Shown in pieces: positions 47,832-60,155 of a DNA stretch of 64,000 bases. Numbering within the stretch: the first letter of the stretch is position 1; every line of letters starts with the position of its first letter. The DNA lies in assembly GCF_008728515.1 (NCBI RefSeq), contig NC_044981.1, forward strand, positions 97,000,426 to 97,064,425. Reading direction: 5' to 3'. The position numbers and the translations under genes are program-made. The notes below the pieces were generated by a model. That model was not told the origin of the DNA and made no database searches. It saw only the letters and a list, made by a program, of their open reading frames with translations. The DNA is from Papio anubis (lineage: Eukaryota; Chordata; Mammalia; Primates; Cercopithecidae).

Positions 47832-50207
47832 CCTAAAATCACTCCTAGCCATGTTACATAAGTTCAAAATCTTTTTTACTTAGTCTAGACTCTAGAGAGT
47901 TTTCAAGAAGATTTTTCCTCATGGAGATATAATGGGAGAAAATGAGTTCCATCTTCCAGATAAACTAGTGTGTTATCTACCTTAGCTCGTCAGAGACATG
48001 AGAAATCAGACTACACACTAATAAAAACCCAATTTAAAAGTGTATCCTCTAAGTGTGTATGATAAGTTTTTGTCATTTGGAACAGAATAGTATCAGATGC
48101 AGCACTATAGTAACATTAATACAATATGACAAAGTGGTAACTAAATATTGTGAAATATTCTCTTATAGATGTGTCCAGTCTATTGACAAAACTGATTTAT
48201 ATAGTGCATTTCATCCTAGAAAAGCAATTTTATGAAACATTATTATAATGGAAATTGTGTTTTTTCAATTAATTGTTGAACGCCAAGACTTTAACTCCTG
48301 GGGGAAAATGTTTATAAGGAATACTTTCTGTTAAGAGTGGGCATGTGGGCACTTCATTAGAAAGGTTTTATACTAGAGGACTTTTATAGGTGGTATAAAA
48401 CTCCCTCCCCCCAGGTTTTGTGTTGTTTAATAACATCTGAAGCCAACATGATGCCAGTCCCTGTTAGTGCTGCTGCTGCATAGTTTCAGACAAGACGAGC
48501 GAAAGAGGTAAGTTTCCCTAAGGGAGTAGTTAGAAAATTAATTAAACTGAGGGAGGCACTGGGATATTTAGAAAACAAATTAGAGTCAAGACCAAACACA
48601 CACAATAACAAAAGGGAGTAATAAGAACCAAGGGAGAAAGAACAAAGTTTAACGCATGGCTTTCCCTCCACTGTCCAGAATCTGGATAATATGTCTTAGA
48701 AAATTAAGTTTCTTATTCCTGAAATATTCTACATTTATAAATGGTTACGTTTACATTTACAGCATTTAAACATTTTATTCCAACACTCTTTAAAAGATAT
48801 GTTTTCTCCTAAGCAAAGCCTTCATGCCAATCATGAATCTCAGAGGCTGTTCTACTAAACGTCATTTTGAAGGTTGCCACACCTCTTCACAAAGGACAAG
48901 TTTATAAGGACTTGCTATAAAAATAAACATTCAAGCTCTCTCTGAAAATAATTTCTTCAAATGACCATTTGAAATAAAAAATAAGTCTTATTTTTAGTGC
49001 TAAATGAACCGCAAATACAAGAGTACTACAACTTCTTAGACAAATAGGCTTTAGTGTGTTAAGTTTAAAATACAGAGTTGCCTTGTCTTCCAGTCAATAT
49101 TTATGAATTTACTCAATTTTCATGAAGTTTGATTTAAAAATTGGCATTTTTTTGCTATTGCACTTACTAAGAATTAATCCTCACAATCCTTAAATCAAAT
49201 GGATATTCTTAAAAGCAAAGACATCTTATTAGATATGCATTTCATTTTGAAAAGCAACCTTCTGAAACTTGTAAGTAATTACTTTGTAAAAACTCTAGTG
49301 GCTGAGATTCACATTCCAGAAAAATGTTGCTTTAAATAGCTGATGGGACATATATGGTTAGCATGGAATGAGAAAAGAAAATGTATGCCCTCTCATTGAT
49401 ATTATATTATTGGATTATTATGCTTTGTGACCTCTGAATTGATGAATATTAGAGCTATTTGTTACATTATCTATCAAAAGAAAAATATTTTTAACATGAG
49501 GATTGGGGTTTAGGCAACCATTTTACAAATAAATCAATTAATATTTATACAGTACCTAATGTATTTAAATTTTTAAGTTCAGTTTAAATTTAAAAGTTCA
49601 GTTCTTCATGGAAAACACAATATAGTAAGGAAGAAAAATCATGAATATGTTAAATTATTAAAATGTAAACAAAATTGGACAATTATACATAGTGATAATA
49701 ATAGCTATGTTTTCCTGTATGTTTAGTCTAGTGAAGCACTCTACATGCATTATTTCATTTAAAATTTTACAGTGGGAATAAATTTAACTTATTTTCTCAA
49801 CATGCAGATGAGGTAAATACAATTATCATTCTGTTTCATAGATTGGTATACTGAGGTTCAAAGGGGATGAGTCATTCGCCTAAGGGCATAGACTCCAGAT
49901 TCAAACAATAAAGTCTGGCTTCCTACCTGAGTAATTTCACAAACTGAGTTACTAAGGCCTCTCTTTCATAAATCCAGGCATGGGTTCTGGAGATCCTGTG
50001 TTAATGGAATTGAGACCCTTCCAGATACAGTTTGAAAAGTCTACCCTAGTGGTCTTAAATGGAAAAGAATATTTTCTTCATTTCTTTTTAAAAAGAAATT
50101 TCTCTAATGTTTTGTCTTTTACTTCAGTCTGTCCATTTTAGTAGTTTTTTCTGCTTAGAGTTGGTGTCTGAATTATAAATGCTAGCTTTATTTTTGGCAT
50201 TAAGAAA
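47832..50207. other. Non-genic AT-rich DNA
   Basis: No gene seen. A MIR-like segment lies at its right end (49740-49960). Confidence 0.6.
49740..49960 (-). repeat. MIR SINE, antisense
   Basis: 'TATACTGAGGTTCAAAGGGG', 'CAGATGAGGTAAATACAATT' and 'AAAGTCTGGCTTCCTACCTG' fit the reverse of MIR. Confidence 0.65.
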
Positions 50208-50515
50208 TAATCACAACTGGGTGCAGTGGCACAAGCCTACAATACCAGCACTTTGGAAGACTGAGGCAGGAAGATTGCTTGAGTCCAGGAATTTTGAGGC
50301 CAGCATGGACAACATGGTGAAATCCCATCTTTAGAAAAAATACTAGCCTGGTATGGTGGTGAGCACCTGTAGTCCCAGCTACTTGGGAGGCTGAGGTGGG
50401 AGGATTGCTTGAGCCTGAGACGGGGAGGTTGCTGTGAGCCAAGATTGTCCCACTGCACTCTAGCCTGGCCAACAGAATGAGGCCCTGCCTAAAAATAAAT
50501 TAAAAATTAAATAAA
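50208..50515 (+). mobile_element. AluJ-like, sense
   Basis: Both arms are visible, with GGGAGGCTGAGGTGGGAGGA and the older GATTGCTTGAG(T/C)C motif typical of AluJ. The tail is AAATTAAAAATTAAATAAAT. Confidence 0.92.
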
Positions 50516-53286
50516 TGAGTGAATGAATGAACATAGGTTGAGTATAAAGTATAGTGTATAAATGATGAGTTAAAGTATTTTAATATGTTTCTTTCAGTGT
50601 ATTTCAGTACTTATCTTGCTATAACTAAGCCAGAATGCATGATGTGGGGATTATTATCCATTTGATATATTATCCTCCTTAAAATATAGTTTATGTAATT
50701 CAAAGCATATGTGGATTATTAAGTGCACATTGTTTATAGTTAAATAACTTGCTGATGTTCATCTATTGCTCCCTGTTGAAAGATACTCCAATGGTGAAAG
50801 CAAAATCTCTGCTGTTTGTTTAATTGTGCCCCAGGGTACAGTTGGGAATGTGTCTATGAGTGAAAGAACACCAGTTTTAATAAGAATACAATGCAATTTA
50901 ACAGTTCATAAAACAGTAAAATTTAATCCTGAACTGAGAGATTTATTAAATTTCACTCAGCAGAATAGAGTATGGGATATAAGAGCAAGTGAGAATTAAG
51001 TGAAATGATTTCAGGGGTAATAGATTTTATTACCTGATAAACTGGGGGGAATCATTCTTTTTTTGAAAAGCTATTTATTCTTAATTCATTCTTTGGAAAT
51101 AATTGTCTTACATAGGAAAGCTTTTTGGAGACAAAATAAATAAATTTGAAACTATTAAAAACTTGTGTTTATTTATTTAACTTCTAAAGAGTAAAACTAT
51201 ACTACTAAAATCTTACTGCCATTATAGCTAAAATATTTTAAACTGTAAGTGAAAGTATTTTGCATTCAGGGAAAATGGACCAATCTTCTTTTTGTAATAT
51301 TCATTTAAAGTCCTCCCAAACTAAATGATGCTTGACGACATGCTGTCTCAGAGGGTTTCATTTTTGCATATCAAGTAGCATATTAAAAAATTCTTAGGCA
51401 TATTCTTTGCATCTATAATGGCTGATTCCATTGGAGCTTTACCTAAAATGGGAAATATTTTATTTTAAAATTTATTTTGTTTTTCCCTGTCTTTTAAATT
51501 ATGTAAAGAAGTATTAAACAGTTTGAACATGCTATTGAAGAGTATAATGAGTTACATTTGTAAAATTTTCTCAACTGTAAGACCTACAATTGCTATTTTT
51601 CTTCTCCTTTTTCTGTAGGGGTTGTAAAATTTTCTGAGAAAAAGAAGGAGGCTCCCCCAAAGCTAGATGTCTCTTTATTTGCATAACAAAACAGCAGCAA
51701 CTATTTAGTGTGTAGAGATTTAACTGTGTTTTAATACACATTGTACCTATTGAGCTTCATTACACCTAGTGGAATAAGTAGGGCAGAAATTATTGCACCT
51801 ACTTTATACCTTGGAAAAATGGGGTTTGGAGAGGTTACTGTTTACCAGAAGACATATGGCTGCTAAGTGGAGAACAGATTCAGCAATGGTCATTTGAGTT
51901 CAAGTGATAAAGACACCATTAAGGCCCTTTGTTGTGTAGTAACCAGCCAACATTTAATATTAGTTTTTAATGATACAAATAATTTTATTACAGTCATAAT
52001 TGTGTTTGTAATTATTCAAAATCCATGAATAATTTCAATAATAATTTGTTGTTTTAAAATAAGATTTTAAAAAGTAAAAAAAGTTTTATTTTAGTAATCA
52101 CTAGCTAGATAAGTGCATTTTATTTTTTAAACAAAAAATATCTATATGTAAAATGTTTAACATTGTTGAGTGATGAAATACCTGTGAAAGTTTTTACAAA
52201 CTACTTAAATATGAATTCACTGATATTTAAATAAATGAGTGTGAGATTATGGAATTAAATATATATATTTAATTATATATGTTTAATTATATATCAAGGT
52301 TAATACAAACTATGCCTCTTAAGCTGTGTACTATTTTATGTTGAGATTTTTTGCCTAGAAAGGACAATCTATGAAAAGTTAACATTGTCATACAAAATTA
52401 ATTTTTCATCTCTTTGACAGCTGTGTTTTACATCATCTATCTACATAGTGTCTGTCTCACATGAGATACTTAATACACATTAAATAGTAATAAGAATCAA
52501 ATGTCAGCTCTTAGTTGATGGACATGACATGAAGTCTCAGTGATACATCAGAAATGAATCTGAACCAAACTGTCCAAAGACAGTTAAATGATCCAAAGAA
52601 CTCTAATATTGAGTGTCCTCTTTTGACTCCATATAGAAAGATCATAGCATTCAGGGAGAAGAGGACTGCTGGATCACACATTAGTCTTTTCAAGCATACC
52701 TGTACACAGAAATAGTCTCTAGGGCCACTGTCATTGAATTCCATGGCTACAAATGGAAACAATGTGAATTGCTGGGTGGCCTTTGTGGTATGTCTGGTGA
52801 TGAGCAATAATAAAGGAAAATGAAGGGAAAGCAAGAACACTTAAGTCTGTGTGACTGTAATGATTTTTAGCCATTTCTTTTTTTTTTTTTTCCCCCAAGC
52901 AGCTATTTTAAGTTAATGCAGGTTCCCCTAAAGGCAAATAAAACTGCCTCATTAGGAAATCAGTTGGGGAAACAATATTTTGCAATTGTGGCCCCACCTC
53001 TTCATTTCTCCAGAGCTCATGATAGCGCACATGCGCTGTGTTGTCCATGTTTTTAGTTTTCCCACATTATTCTGCAATATTCCTTTCCAGACTAAAAAAT
53101 TAGCAAAACTCCATATTGAAGCAACAAATCTGCATCTTACACAATTATTCAGTAGAATAGGACCTTAAGATATTTTGCCTTTCTTCAAACTCAGAATGAA
53201 AGCTTTTCTGGTCATGATATTTCAAGGTTATACTTTTAACAAAACCTGATGCAAAGGTTTTACCTAATCTGATTTTACAATAATGT
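50516..53286. other. Non-genic AT-rich DNA
   Basis: Contains a MIR-like piece (51745-51890) and an AT palindrome at 52254-52273. The 109-codon minus frame at 52511-52840 shows no recognised domain. Confidence 0.55.
51745..51890 (-). repeat. Possible MIR SINE, antisense
   Basis: 'GGGGTTTGGAGAGGTTACTG' and 'ATATGGCTGCTAAGTGGAGA' resemble the reverse MIR core. Confidence 0.5.
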
Positions 53287-53298
53287 CCCCATTTCTTT

Positions 53299-53409
53299 TC
53301 CTTCCTCCCCTCCTTCTCCTTCCTCTCCTTCTCTTCCCTTCCCTTCTTTTTTCTTCCTTTCCTTTCTTCCTTTTTCCCTTCCCTTCCCTTCCTCCCTCCC
53401 TTCCTCCTC

Positions 53410-53440
<31 letters not shown>

Positions 53441-53470
53441 CTCTTTCTCGCTCTCGCTCTCGCTCTCTCT
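53299..53470. repeat. Pyrimidine tract (CCTT, CT)n from an Alu tail
   Basis: Almost pure C/T with CTCT and CGCTCT repeats near its right end. It lies between CCCCATTTCTTT (53287-53298) and an antisense Alu whose other flank is CCCCAATTTCTTT (53807-53819), so it is best read as the grown A-tail of that Alu. Confidence 0.85.
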
Positions 53471-53806
53471 CAGACAGGTTATCACTCTGTTGCCCAGGTT
53501 AGAGTGCAGTGGTGCTATCATAACTCATTGCTGCCTCAAACTCCTGTGCTCAAATGATCCTCCCATCTCAACCTCCCAAGTAGCTGGGACTACAGTTGGG
53601 CATCACCAAGCCTGGCTAATTTTTATATTTTATTTTATTTTTTAAAGACAGGGTCTTGCTATGCTGCCCAAGTTGGCTTCAAACAATCCTGCCTGAGCCT
53701 CCCAAAGTACTGGGTTTGACTTCCCTGACACCAGTATCTCCTGGTTCAAACAATCCTGCCCGAGCCTCCCAAAGTGCAGGGATTACAGGTGTTAGCCACC
53801 CTCCAG
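53471..53806 (-). mobile_element. AluJ-like, antisense, with internal rearrangement
   Basis: An old Alu. Its last part contains TTCAAACAATCCTGCC(T/C)GAG...CCCAAAGT twice (about 53677-53714 and 53745-53784), separated by foreign sequence that includes 53721-53747. Confidence 0.9.
53721..53747 (+). other. 27-base segment identical to 55361-55387
   Basis: The 27 bases starting TTCCCTGACACCAG and ending CTCCTGGTTC are not Alu sequence and match 55361-55387 exactly in the same orientation. At the second site the segment lies within continuous local sequence. Confidence 0.97.
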
Positions 53807-53819
53807 CCCCAATTTCTTT

Positions 53820-55319
53820 CTTTTTGCTTTCTTTCTTTTTAAAATTAAGTCCTTCCTAATTACTTCTGAATGAGAGTGAATGACTGAGGCTCCTATTTGA
53901 CTTTGAATCCAGGTATTCAGGGTGACAAGACCAACATTTGCCTGGTCTAGTTTGGTAAATGACTCTGTCTAAAATGGTGTCATTAGGTACATGCCTTGAC
54001 AGGATTTGAAGGTTTTTTTTTTTTTTTTTTTTAATTCAAGATGCTAATTACAGCCTTCTTGTCCAGTTAACATTCAGCTAAAAAGTACATATCTCAGGCA
54101 GGTCAGTTTCAGATACCCATGAGGTTAATCTAGAAGCAAACTAAAGTGACCATCAAAGTGTAATATTTTCAATACATTTTGGATTTTTAAAAATGTATTT
54201 GGTTTACTGAGAAACTTCTTTGTGACTGAATCATCAGACTTAAGAGCTGGCTTTTGACTATAGATCTCCTAGAGTCAGCCCAGACAGACTCGACAGCAGG
54301 TATAGGTCCCAGGGCTGTCTACAAGAGGCCACAGTGCCAGGACAAATCATGCTGGGCATTCCTTGGAGACGCTCATGTACAAATGAAATAGTATTTCAAA
54401 GACCATCAAGGTCATCCTCCAGAGGAACAAGAAATGACAAAAGGACAATGTACAGATTGAGGGTCTTGGCAGAAAATCAAAGTGGCTGTCTCTACTGCTT
54501 TGATTTGATGACAATGTGGTAAGAACATTCAAGTAGCAGGATTTGTTTTTAACAACTGAGTGATTTCCTGGGTACCAAAGCTCTAGGTCAGTGTAATTGT
54601 CCTAATTCATTCAATCCTGAAAACCACTCTGAATGTGAGGTTTCTAGAAATGGCATGTAAGTCTTATTTAGTCACTCTTTGTTAGTTGCTGATATCTGAT
54701 TAAACAACACAAATTAACTAGCTGTTTGAATGTGTTATGAATGTTTATGTCTCCCAGAAGACATACATTTCTTGTCTAATTTTTCTTACTATACGGAAGT
54801 TAGCATCTTATTCAATTTATTAGCCAATCAAATCATCTGTATTTTCTACTAAAATCAATCCCCTTTTCAATTCATCTCATGCCATTAAATAAATAACCAG
54901 GGGAAATTCTTCTTTGTTCACTCAAGGTTTAAGAAATTTGCCCAGATGAAATAGTATAAATCTTTTATCAAAAATAACATATTCCTGTTAATTCATCTAA
55001 ACTTGGTTGAAATTTAAAAGATTTCGATTTTTTCCAGGACTAGTCTTATGGGTGTGTTATCTGTATAGTCACATGGGACCTTATTTAATTCTTAATATTA
55101 TTTTATTATTTGGAAAAGAGGTCATACATTGTTTTTTGTTCGTTTGTTTGTTTGTTTTTTCTTTATTGGGCCCTGCAAATTTTGAAGCCAGCCTTGTTTG
55201 CTTCCAGTATTTAAATACTATCAGTATTTAAATTAAGTCTAAGAACAAAAACAACTTGAATGTATTATTTGATTTGACAAGAGGAGAGATAAACATTTGT
55301 CCTTAAGGAAGGTGAACCC
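53820..55319. other. Non-genic DNA
   Basis: A T-run of about 20 bases lies at 54013-54032 and a (GTTT)n stretch at 55140-55156. The overlapping frames at 54334-54532 on opposite strands are not convincing. Confidence 0.6.
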
Positions 55320-55756
55320 AAGATCAGAAACTTACAAGGTTTTAAATCCTGTATTTTGGTTTCCCTGACACCAGTATCTCCTGGTTCTCTGTATTCACTG
55401 TCTCTCTCTGTTATGCTCCTCTTCCTTCGTCACTTATATGTCGGAGAATCTCAGGGCTATCTTCTCTTAATTTACCTTTATTCCTGAGTGTCATTTGCTC
55501 TTGTGGTTCCAATCCTTCTCATAAACTTACGATTTGCAAATTTATAACCCAGGCCCACACCTCTTCTTTGAGGCATGAACTCATGTACATAGCCCATCTA
55601 CCAGACACCTCCACTTGCAAGTTTGGAAACTCAATATCATCTTCCGTGACATTATCTTCCTGAAACCTCTTGATTACTGATGGGGATACAGTAGTCAAAT
55701 AAAGTCTCTATACACATAGAGATTATATTTTAGAAGAGGGAAGAAATAACCAACAC

Positions 55757-55797
55757 TGTGTGTGTATGTGTGTGTTTGTGTGTGTGTGTGAGAGAGA
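55757..55797. repeat. Imperfect (TG)n then (GA)n microsatellite
   Basis: TG units with two single interruptions, ending in GAGAGAGAGA. Confidence 0.9.
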
Positions 55798-56234
55798 GAT
55801 CAGAAAGTGATAAGTGCTCTGAAGAAAAGCAAGGTGAGAGAATGAAGAAATATGTGAAAGTGTATTTCTAATAGCACTTATCTGCATTACTTTTTATCTC
55901 AGTGAATATTATGACCATCTTCCCTTTGGCCCAAACACTAATAAACCTGGGAGTCATTGTAGCCTCCCTTCTATTCATTATCATTGTTATTATTTTAGAG
56001 ATGAGGTCTCACCCTGTTACCCAGGCTGAAGTCACTAGGATTATTTTTAATGAGTCTCCTGAAGGATCTTCTGCCTCTAGTATTATACCAATGTGCCTGT
56101 CATTCTCCCCACTGAGGAAGTGCTCTTTCCTAAAAGTAAATCTGATCATTTCTGTCCTCTGAAAACACTTTAATGTCTTCCACTCATCCTACAGATAAAA
56201 TCTACACTTCTAGGCATGGCTGACAAAACCTTCA

Positions 56235-56235
<1 letters not shown>

Positions 56236-56280
<45 letters not shown>
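56236..56280. repeat. (TG)n microsatellite
   Basis: About 22 TG units inside the L2. The Cys-Val repeat frames on it are artefacts. Confidence 0.97.
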
Positions 56281-56284
<4 letters not shown>

Positions 56285-56745
56285 GTTGTTGTTAATTATT
56301 ATTTATTACCTTCTCCAGCCTCATCCATTATCACTGCAAATCCACACCTTCACTGGTGCTTCATCTATAAGGAACATTTTTCAGCTTCTCAACACTCTCT
56401 TTTTCTCTCTCCTTTCTGAGCTGTCACATCTTTCTGTCTCTCTATCTAACTCTTACACTTCTTTAGTGTCAACATCACTTTCTTCTGAAAACCTTTCCTG
56501 AGTCCCCCAAGTTAATTTCAGTTAGTGTTTTTTGTATGTCCATGCTATAGCACCCTGTTCCTCATTTCAGTTTTAGCACTTATTAGCCTTAATTTGTACT
56601 GCATCTTCAATTGCCTACATTTTACTGGGCGCGAACTCCATAAAGGCAGGTACTATATACATCTTGCTTATGTTTATCTCTCTAGCATTAGCTTAGTGCC
56701 TAGCATAGGGCAGCTGAGTACTGAATGCATGTGTGCTTTTTGTGT

Positions 56746-58846
56746 GTGTTTCACTCTGAATTCTTTCTGAATCTAAATGACATTATGTATACGTTAATGT
56801 ACTAATATATAAATAACAATAATAATGGCTATTGGACACATTGTATTTTTTTTTTTTCTAGGAAGAATAGTGGAATGATTCAATTATTTCAGATTGCATT
56901 TCAGCTTTGGAGACTGCATTTATTTTGCAAAAGCTACTTGTATTAGTCCCAAAATTAATCTGCCTAACCCAGAGGCAAGTACCTGCTATGCTGTCTGGAG
57001 AAGTCACATGAAAATAGTCAAGATACATTATTCCTTTAAGGAGTGTTTTCTTATGAAACCAATCCCTCTCTCTCCCTCTTCACGAAGCAGAAATTAATCT
57101 TATAACCTGTATTCTTTAAAGTCTGTATACACGGAAGGCACTGTTTTAAAGTAGGGTTTAATCTGTGTGCATGTGATTAAAACTACTCTTAATTTAGAAA
57201 TTAGAAACATGGCAGATAGCAAATTTGAATTTTCTTATACATCTACTTAAACTTAATTTCTCCAAAAATGCTATGAGTCATTTTTGCGGAATCCTTTTTT
57301 TATTGTATCACAAAGCCTAAATTTCAAAAATGTTGCATATGAGTTTAATATCATTAACATTTAAACTGTTCTTGATTAAAGTATGTTAAACTATCTTTGT
57401 TTTGCAAGATGCATTGATTAGAATAAGGATCCAAACATGAAGCTAAAGCATTTTTAATATGAAGACATTATTTTAAGAAAATGATGATCAAAGTATGGCA
57501 TCATTGGAACATATTTGCCTGATATATTGTATGCACTTATTCCACTTATGTTTATAATAACTACTTGGTGTGTTTGAGCTTTTGTCCAGGTTGCTTTTAG
57601 AGCAACCTGAAGAAAATAAATCATAATATTTACTAGAATTTTGTTTAAAGTGAAGTAGCTGTATTATTAAGTGTATGTTTCTAATCATGACCTCAATTTT
57701 TAAAGAATCTTGTGTTTAAAGATTTAATAATTGAGGATAGATATCAAAATGATATCCTGAAGAGTTCCTGAAATATTTGAAGCATTAAAGTGATGTTTGA
57801 TATAAATGAGTACCTGTTGAAGTTCTATAGTATTCAATTGGAAGAATAATATCTTCTACACTTACCACAAATTCTTTTTTTACTATAAAGTTGGATATAA
57901 AACCTAAAACAACTATTTTAGTTTACAACATCTAGTCATGACAGTAATTGTCAAACTGTGCTTTAGGTTACTACAGCATGTATTTATGATCAAATGACTT
58001 CTGGGAGTGTTGTCCTCTGGAGTTGAGCTTCCTACTCACAACTCTGCTCAAGACAGAAAGAAAGCTTATTAGTCCTGTTCCAAATGAGCCCCATTCTTAG
58101 CAAGTGCTGCTGTAATTTAATTTAGGTTTGGGCCTTCACTTGCAGGAAATAGACGAGATGTTAATTAACAGAACAATGCTCGTGGAAAAGCTTTATGATA
58201 CTACTTGATTAACCACTTATTCCTTTTGATGTTCGTTTTTGGAAAATAATTGTGTATGTCTCCTGATACAGTAGATAAGATGGCATGCATGGCTGGTTGT
58301 TTGTAGGTGTCCACAGGGGTTGTCTTTAGACTGATGTGGCTTTTAGGCAATTCTTTTTATGTAACCTAGCAATCTTGGTGCTTAACTCCTACTTCTGGTT
58401 GAGTTTACATATGAAAAGAGGGGAAATTTGTAAACTTGTGCGAAATTAGAAGTAACTCAGGTAAACATTGAATACTATCTAGAATTCAGAAGAAATAACT
58501 GCTACTTTTAATTGAAATTTTGATTTGCTTTTGGTCCATTAATTCTGTGGTTTATCAGCACAATACTTTTATAATTCTTACATATCAATCATGAGTAAAA
58601 TTGTGCTTTGTTTATTTTATTTTGTTCCAAACAGTAATCAATTCACCTTTTTTTCTCCTTAAGAGAGTATTCTCACAGAATATAGAAATATAAAAAAGAA
58701 AGGTAAACTTTTCAATAATCCCATTACCCTTATAAACATTTTGGATTTATTATGATCTCTCTTTATCTCTTTATTTATGGAGATAGATGGATAAGATATA
58801 TTTAAATTAATATGCCAGTCATAAGCTATATTTTGCTTTACGCCTA
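56746..58846. other. Non-genic AT-rich DNA
   Basis: No gene or clear repeat. The segment about 57960-58230 is less AT-rich and looks unique. Confidence 0.6.
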
Positions 58847-58849
58847 AAT

Positions 58850-58861
<12 letters not shown>

Positions 58862-58880
<19 letters not shown>

Positions 58881-59160
58881 GAGACAGAGTTTCGCTCTTT
58901 TTGCCCCAGCTAGAGTGCAATGGTGCAATCTTGGCTCACCACAACCTCCGCCTCCCGGGTTCAAGTGATTCTCCTGCCTCAGCCTCCTGAGTAGCTGGGA
59001 TTACAGGCATGCACCACCACCCTGGCTAATTTTGTATTTTTAGTAGAGACGGGGTTTCTCCATGTTGGTCAGGCTGGTCTTGAACTCCCGACCTCAGGTG
59101 ATCCACCTGACTCAGCCTCCCAAAGTGCTGGAATTACAGGCATGAGTCACCACGCCCGGC
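58862..59160 (-). mobile_element. AluS-like, antisense, full length
   Basis: Flanked by a perfect 15-base target-site duplication AATAATGTGCATTTT (58847-58861 and 59161-59175). Confidence 0.96.
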
Positions 59161-59209
59161 AATAATGTGCATTTTAAGAATATGCATAATTGAAATACAT
59201 TTATTTGTT

Positions 59210-59508
59210 TTTTTTTGTTTTGTTTTTTTTTGTTTTTTTTTGTTTTTTTTTTTTTTTGAGTGCAGTGGCCGGATCTCAGCTCACTGCAAGCTCCGCCTCC
59301 CGGGTTCCCGCCATTCTCCTGCCTCAGCCTCCCGAGTAGCTGGGACTACAGGCGCCCGCCACCTCGCCCGGCTAGTTTTTTGTATTTTTTAGTAGAGACG
59401 GGGTTTCACCGTGTTAGCCAGGATGGTCTCGATCTCCTGACCTCGTGATCCGCCCGTCTTGGCCTCCCAAAGTGCTGGGATTACAGGCTTGAGCCACCGC
59501 GCCCGGCC
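59210..59508 (-). mobile_element. Young AluY (AluYR-like), antisense, lacking its 3' ~30 bp
   Basis: Perfect 18-base target-site duplication GAAATACATTTATTTGTT (59192-59209 and 59509-59526). The tail is a series of T-runs split by G. The tail joins directly to GAGTGCAGTGGCCGGATC, so the usual 'GAGACGGAGTCTCGCTCTG' piece at the 3' end of the right arm is absent. The rest is near consensus. Confidence 0.96.
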
Positions 59509-59854
59509 GAAATACATTTATTTGTTAAAGTAATGAGGTATATCTATTAATGCTAACTTGGAAAATATATTCTTAACATTTTTTTAAAGCAAATTATAGT
59601 ATATTTTACTTTTGATTAGAATAATAAAAATAAACACAATATCTATCTGACTGGGTCTATATAGGCCCACACTGTTGAGAATAATTACCTCTGAGAAAGT
59701 CAGGAGCATGGGTGGTGGGATCTGAAATGTTTTATTAGATATAATTCTGTACTATTACAATGCATTATAAGAATATATTATTTTATATTATGAATATGGA
59801 AATTTTAACATCCATCATTATGTCATAAATATAGGTCTAGATAATAATTTTATT

Positions 59855-60155
59855 TGTATTTTTATTTTTTTTGAAACAGGGTCTGCCTCTATCACCCAGA
59901 CTGGAGTGCAGTGGTGCAATTTAAGCTCACTGTAACTTGTGTCCTATAGGCTCAAGTGATCCTCACACCTCAGCCTTCCAAGTAGCTGGGACCACAGACA
60001 TGCGCTACCATGCCTGGCTAATTTTTGTATTTTTAGTAGAGATGGGGTTTCACCATGTTGCCTTGGCTAGTCTCAAACTCCTGGGCTCAAGTGATCTACC
60101 CACCTTGGCCTCCCAAAGTGCTGGGATTACAGACATGAGCCACCACACTCAGCCT
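59855..60155 (-). mobile_element. AluS/J-like, antisense
   Basis: TTTTTTTTGAAACAGGGTCT through to CACCACACTCAGCC; changes are spread evenly. The flank repeat is short (ATAATTTT on both sides). Confidence 0.92.

Larger units (their letters stand above)
55320..56745 (+). mobile_element. L2 LINE 3' region, sense (probable, interrupted)
   Basis: From about 56090 the order TCTGATCATTTCTGTCC, CCTACAGATAAAATCTACAC, AGGCATGGCTGACAAAACC, GGGCGCGAACTCCATAAAGG and TTAGTGCCTAGCATAGGGCA follows the L2 3' end, which finishes in '...CTCCTTGAGGGCAGG...GTGCCTGGCACATAG'. The part left of 55900 is a weaker match. A fragment of an antisense Alu (55992-56035) and two microsatellites lie inside. Confidence 0.65.

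Noticed and set aside
52254..52294. AT palindrome as an origin or cruciform regulator
   Set aside because: Short ATATAT-type palindromes are common in AT-rich DNA; nothing nearby supports a function.
52511..52840. 109-codon minus-strand frame
   Set aside because: Some hydrophobic stretches but no recognised motif, no start or splice context, and AT-rich surroundings; length is within chance for 64 kb in six frames.
56216..56501. Cys-Val repeat proteins
   Set aside because: Products of a (TG)n microsatellite inside an L2.
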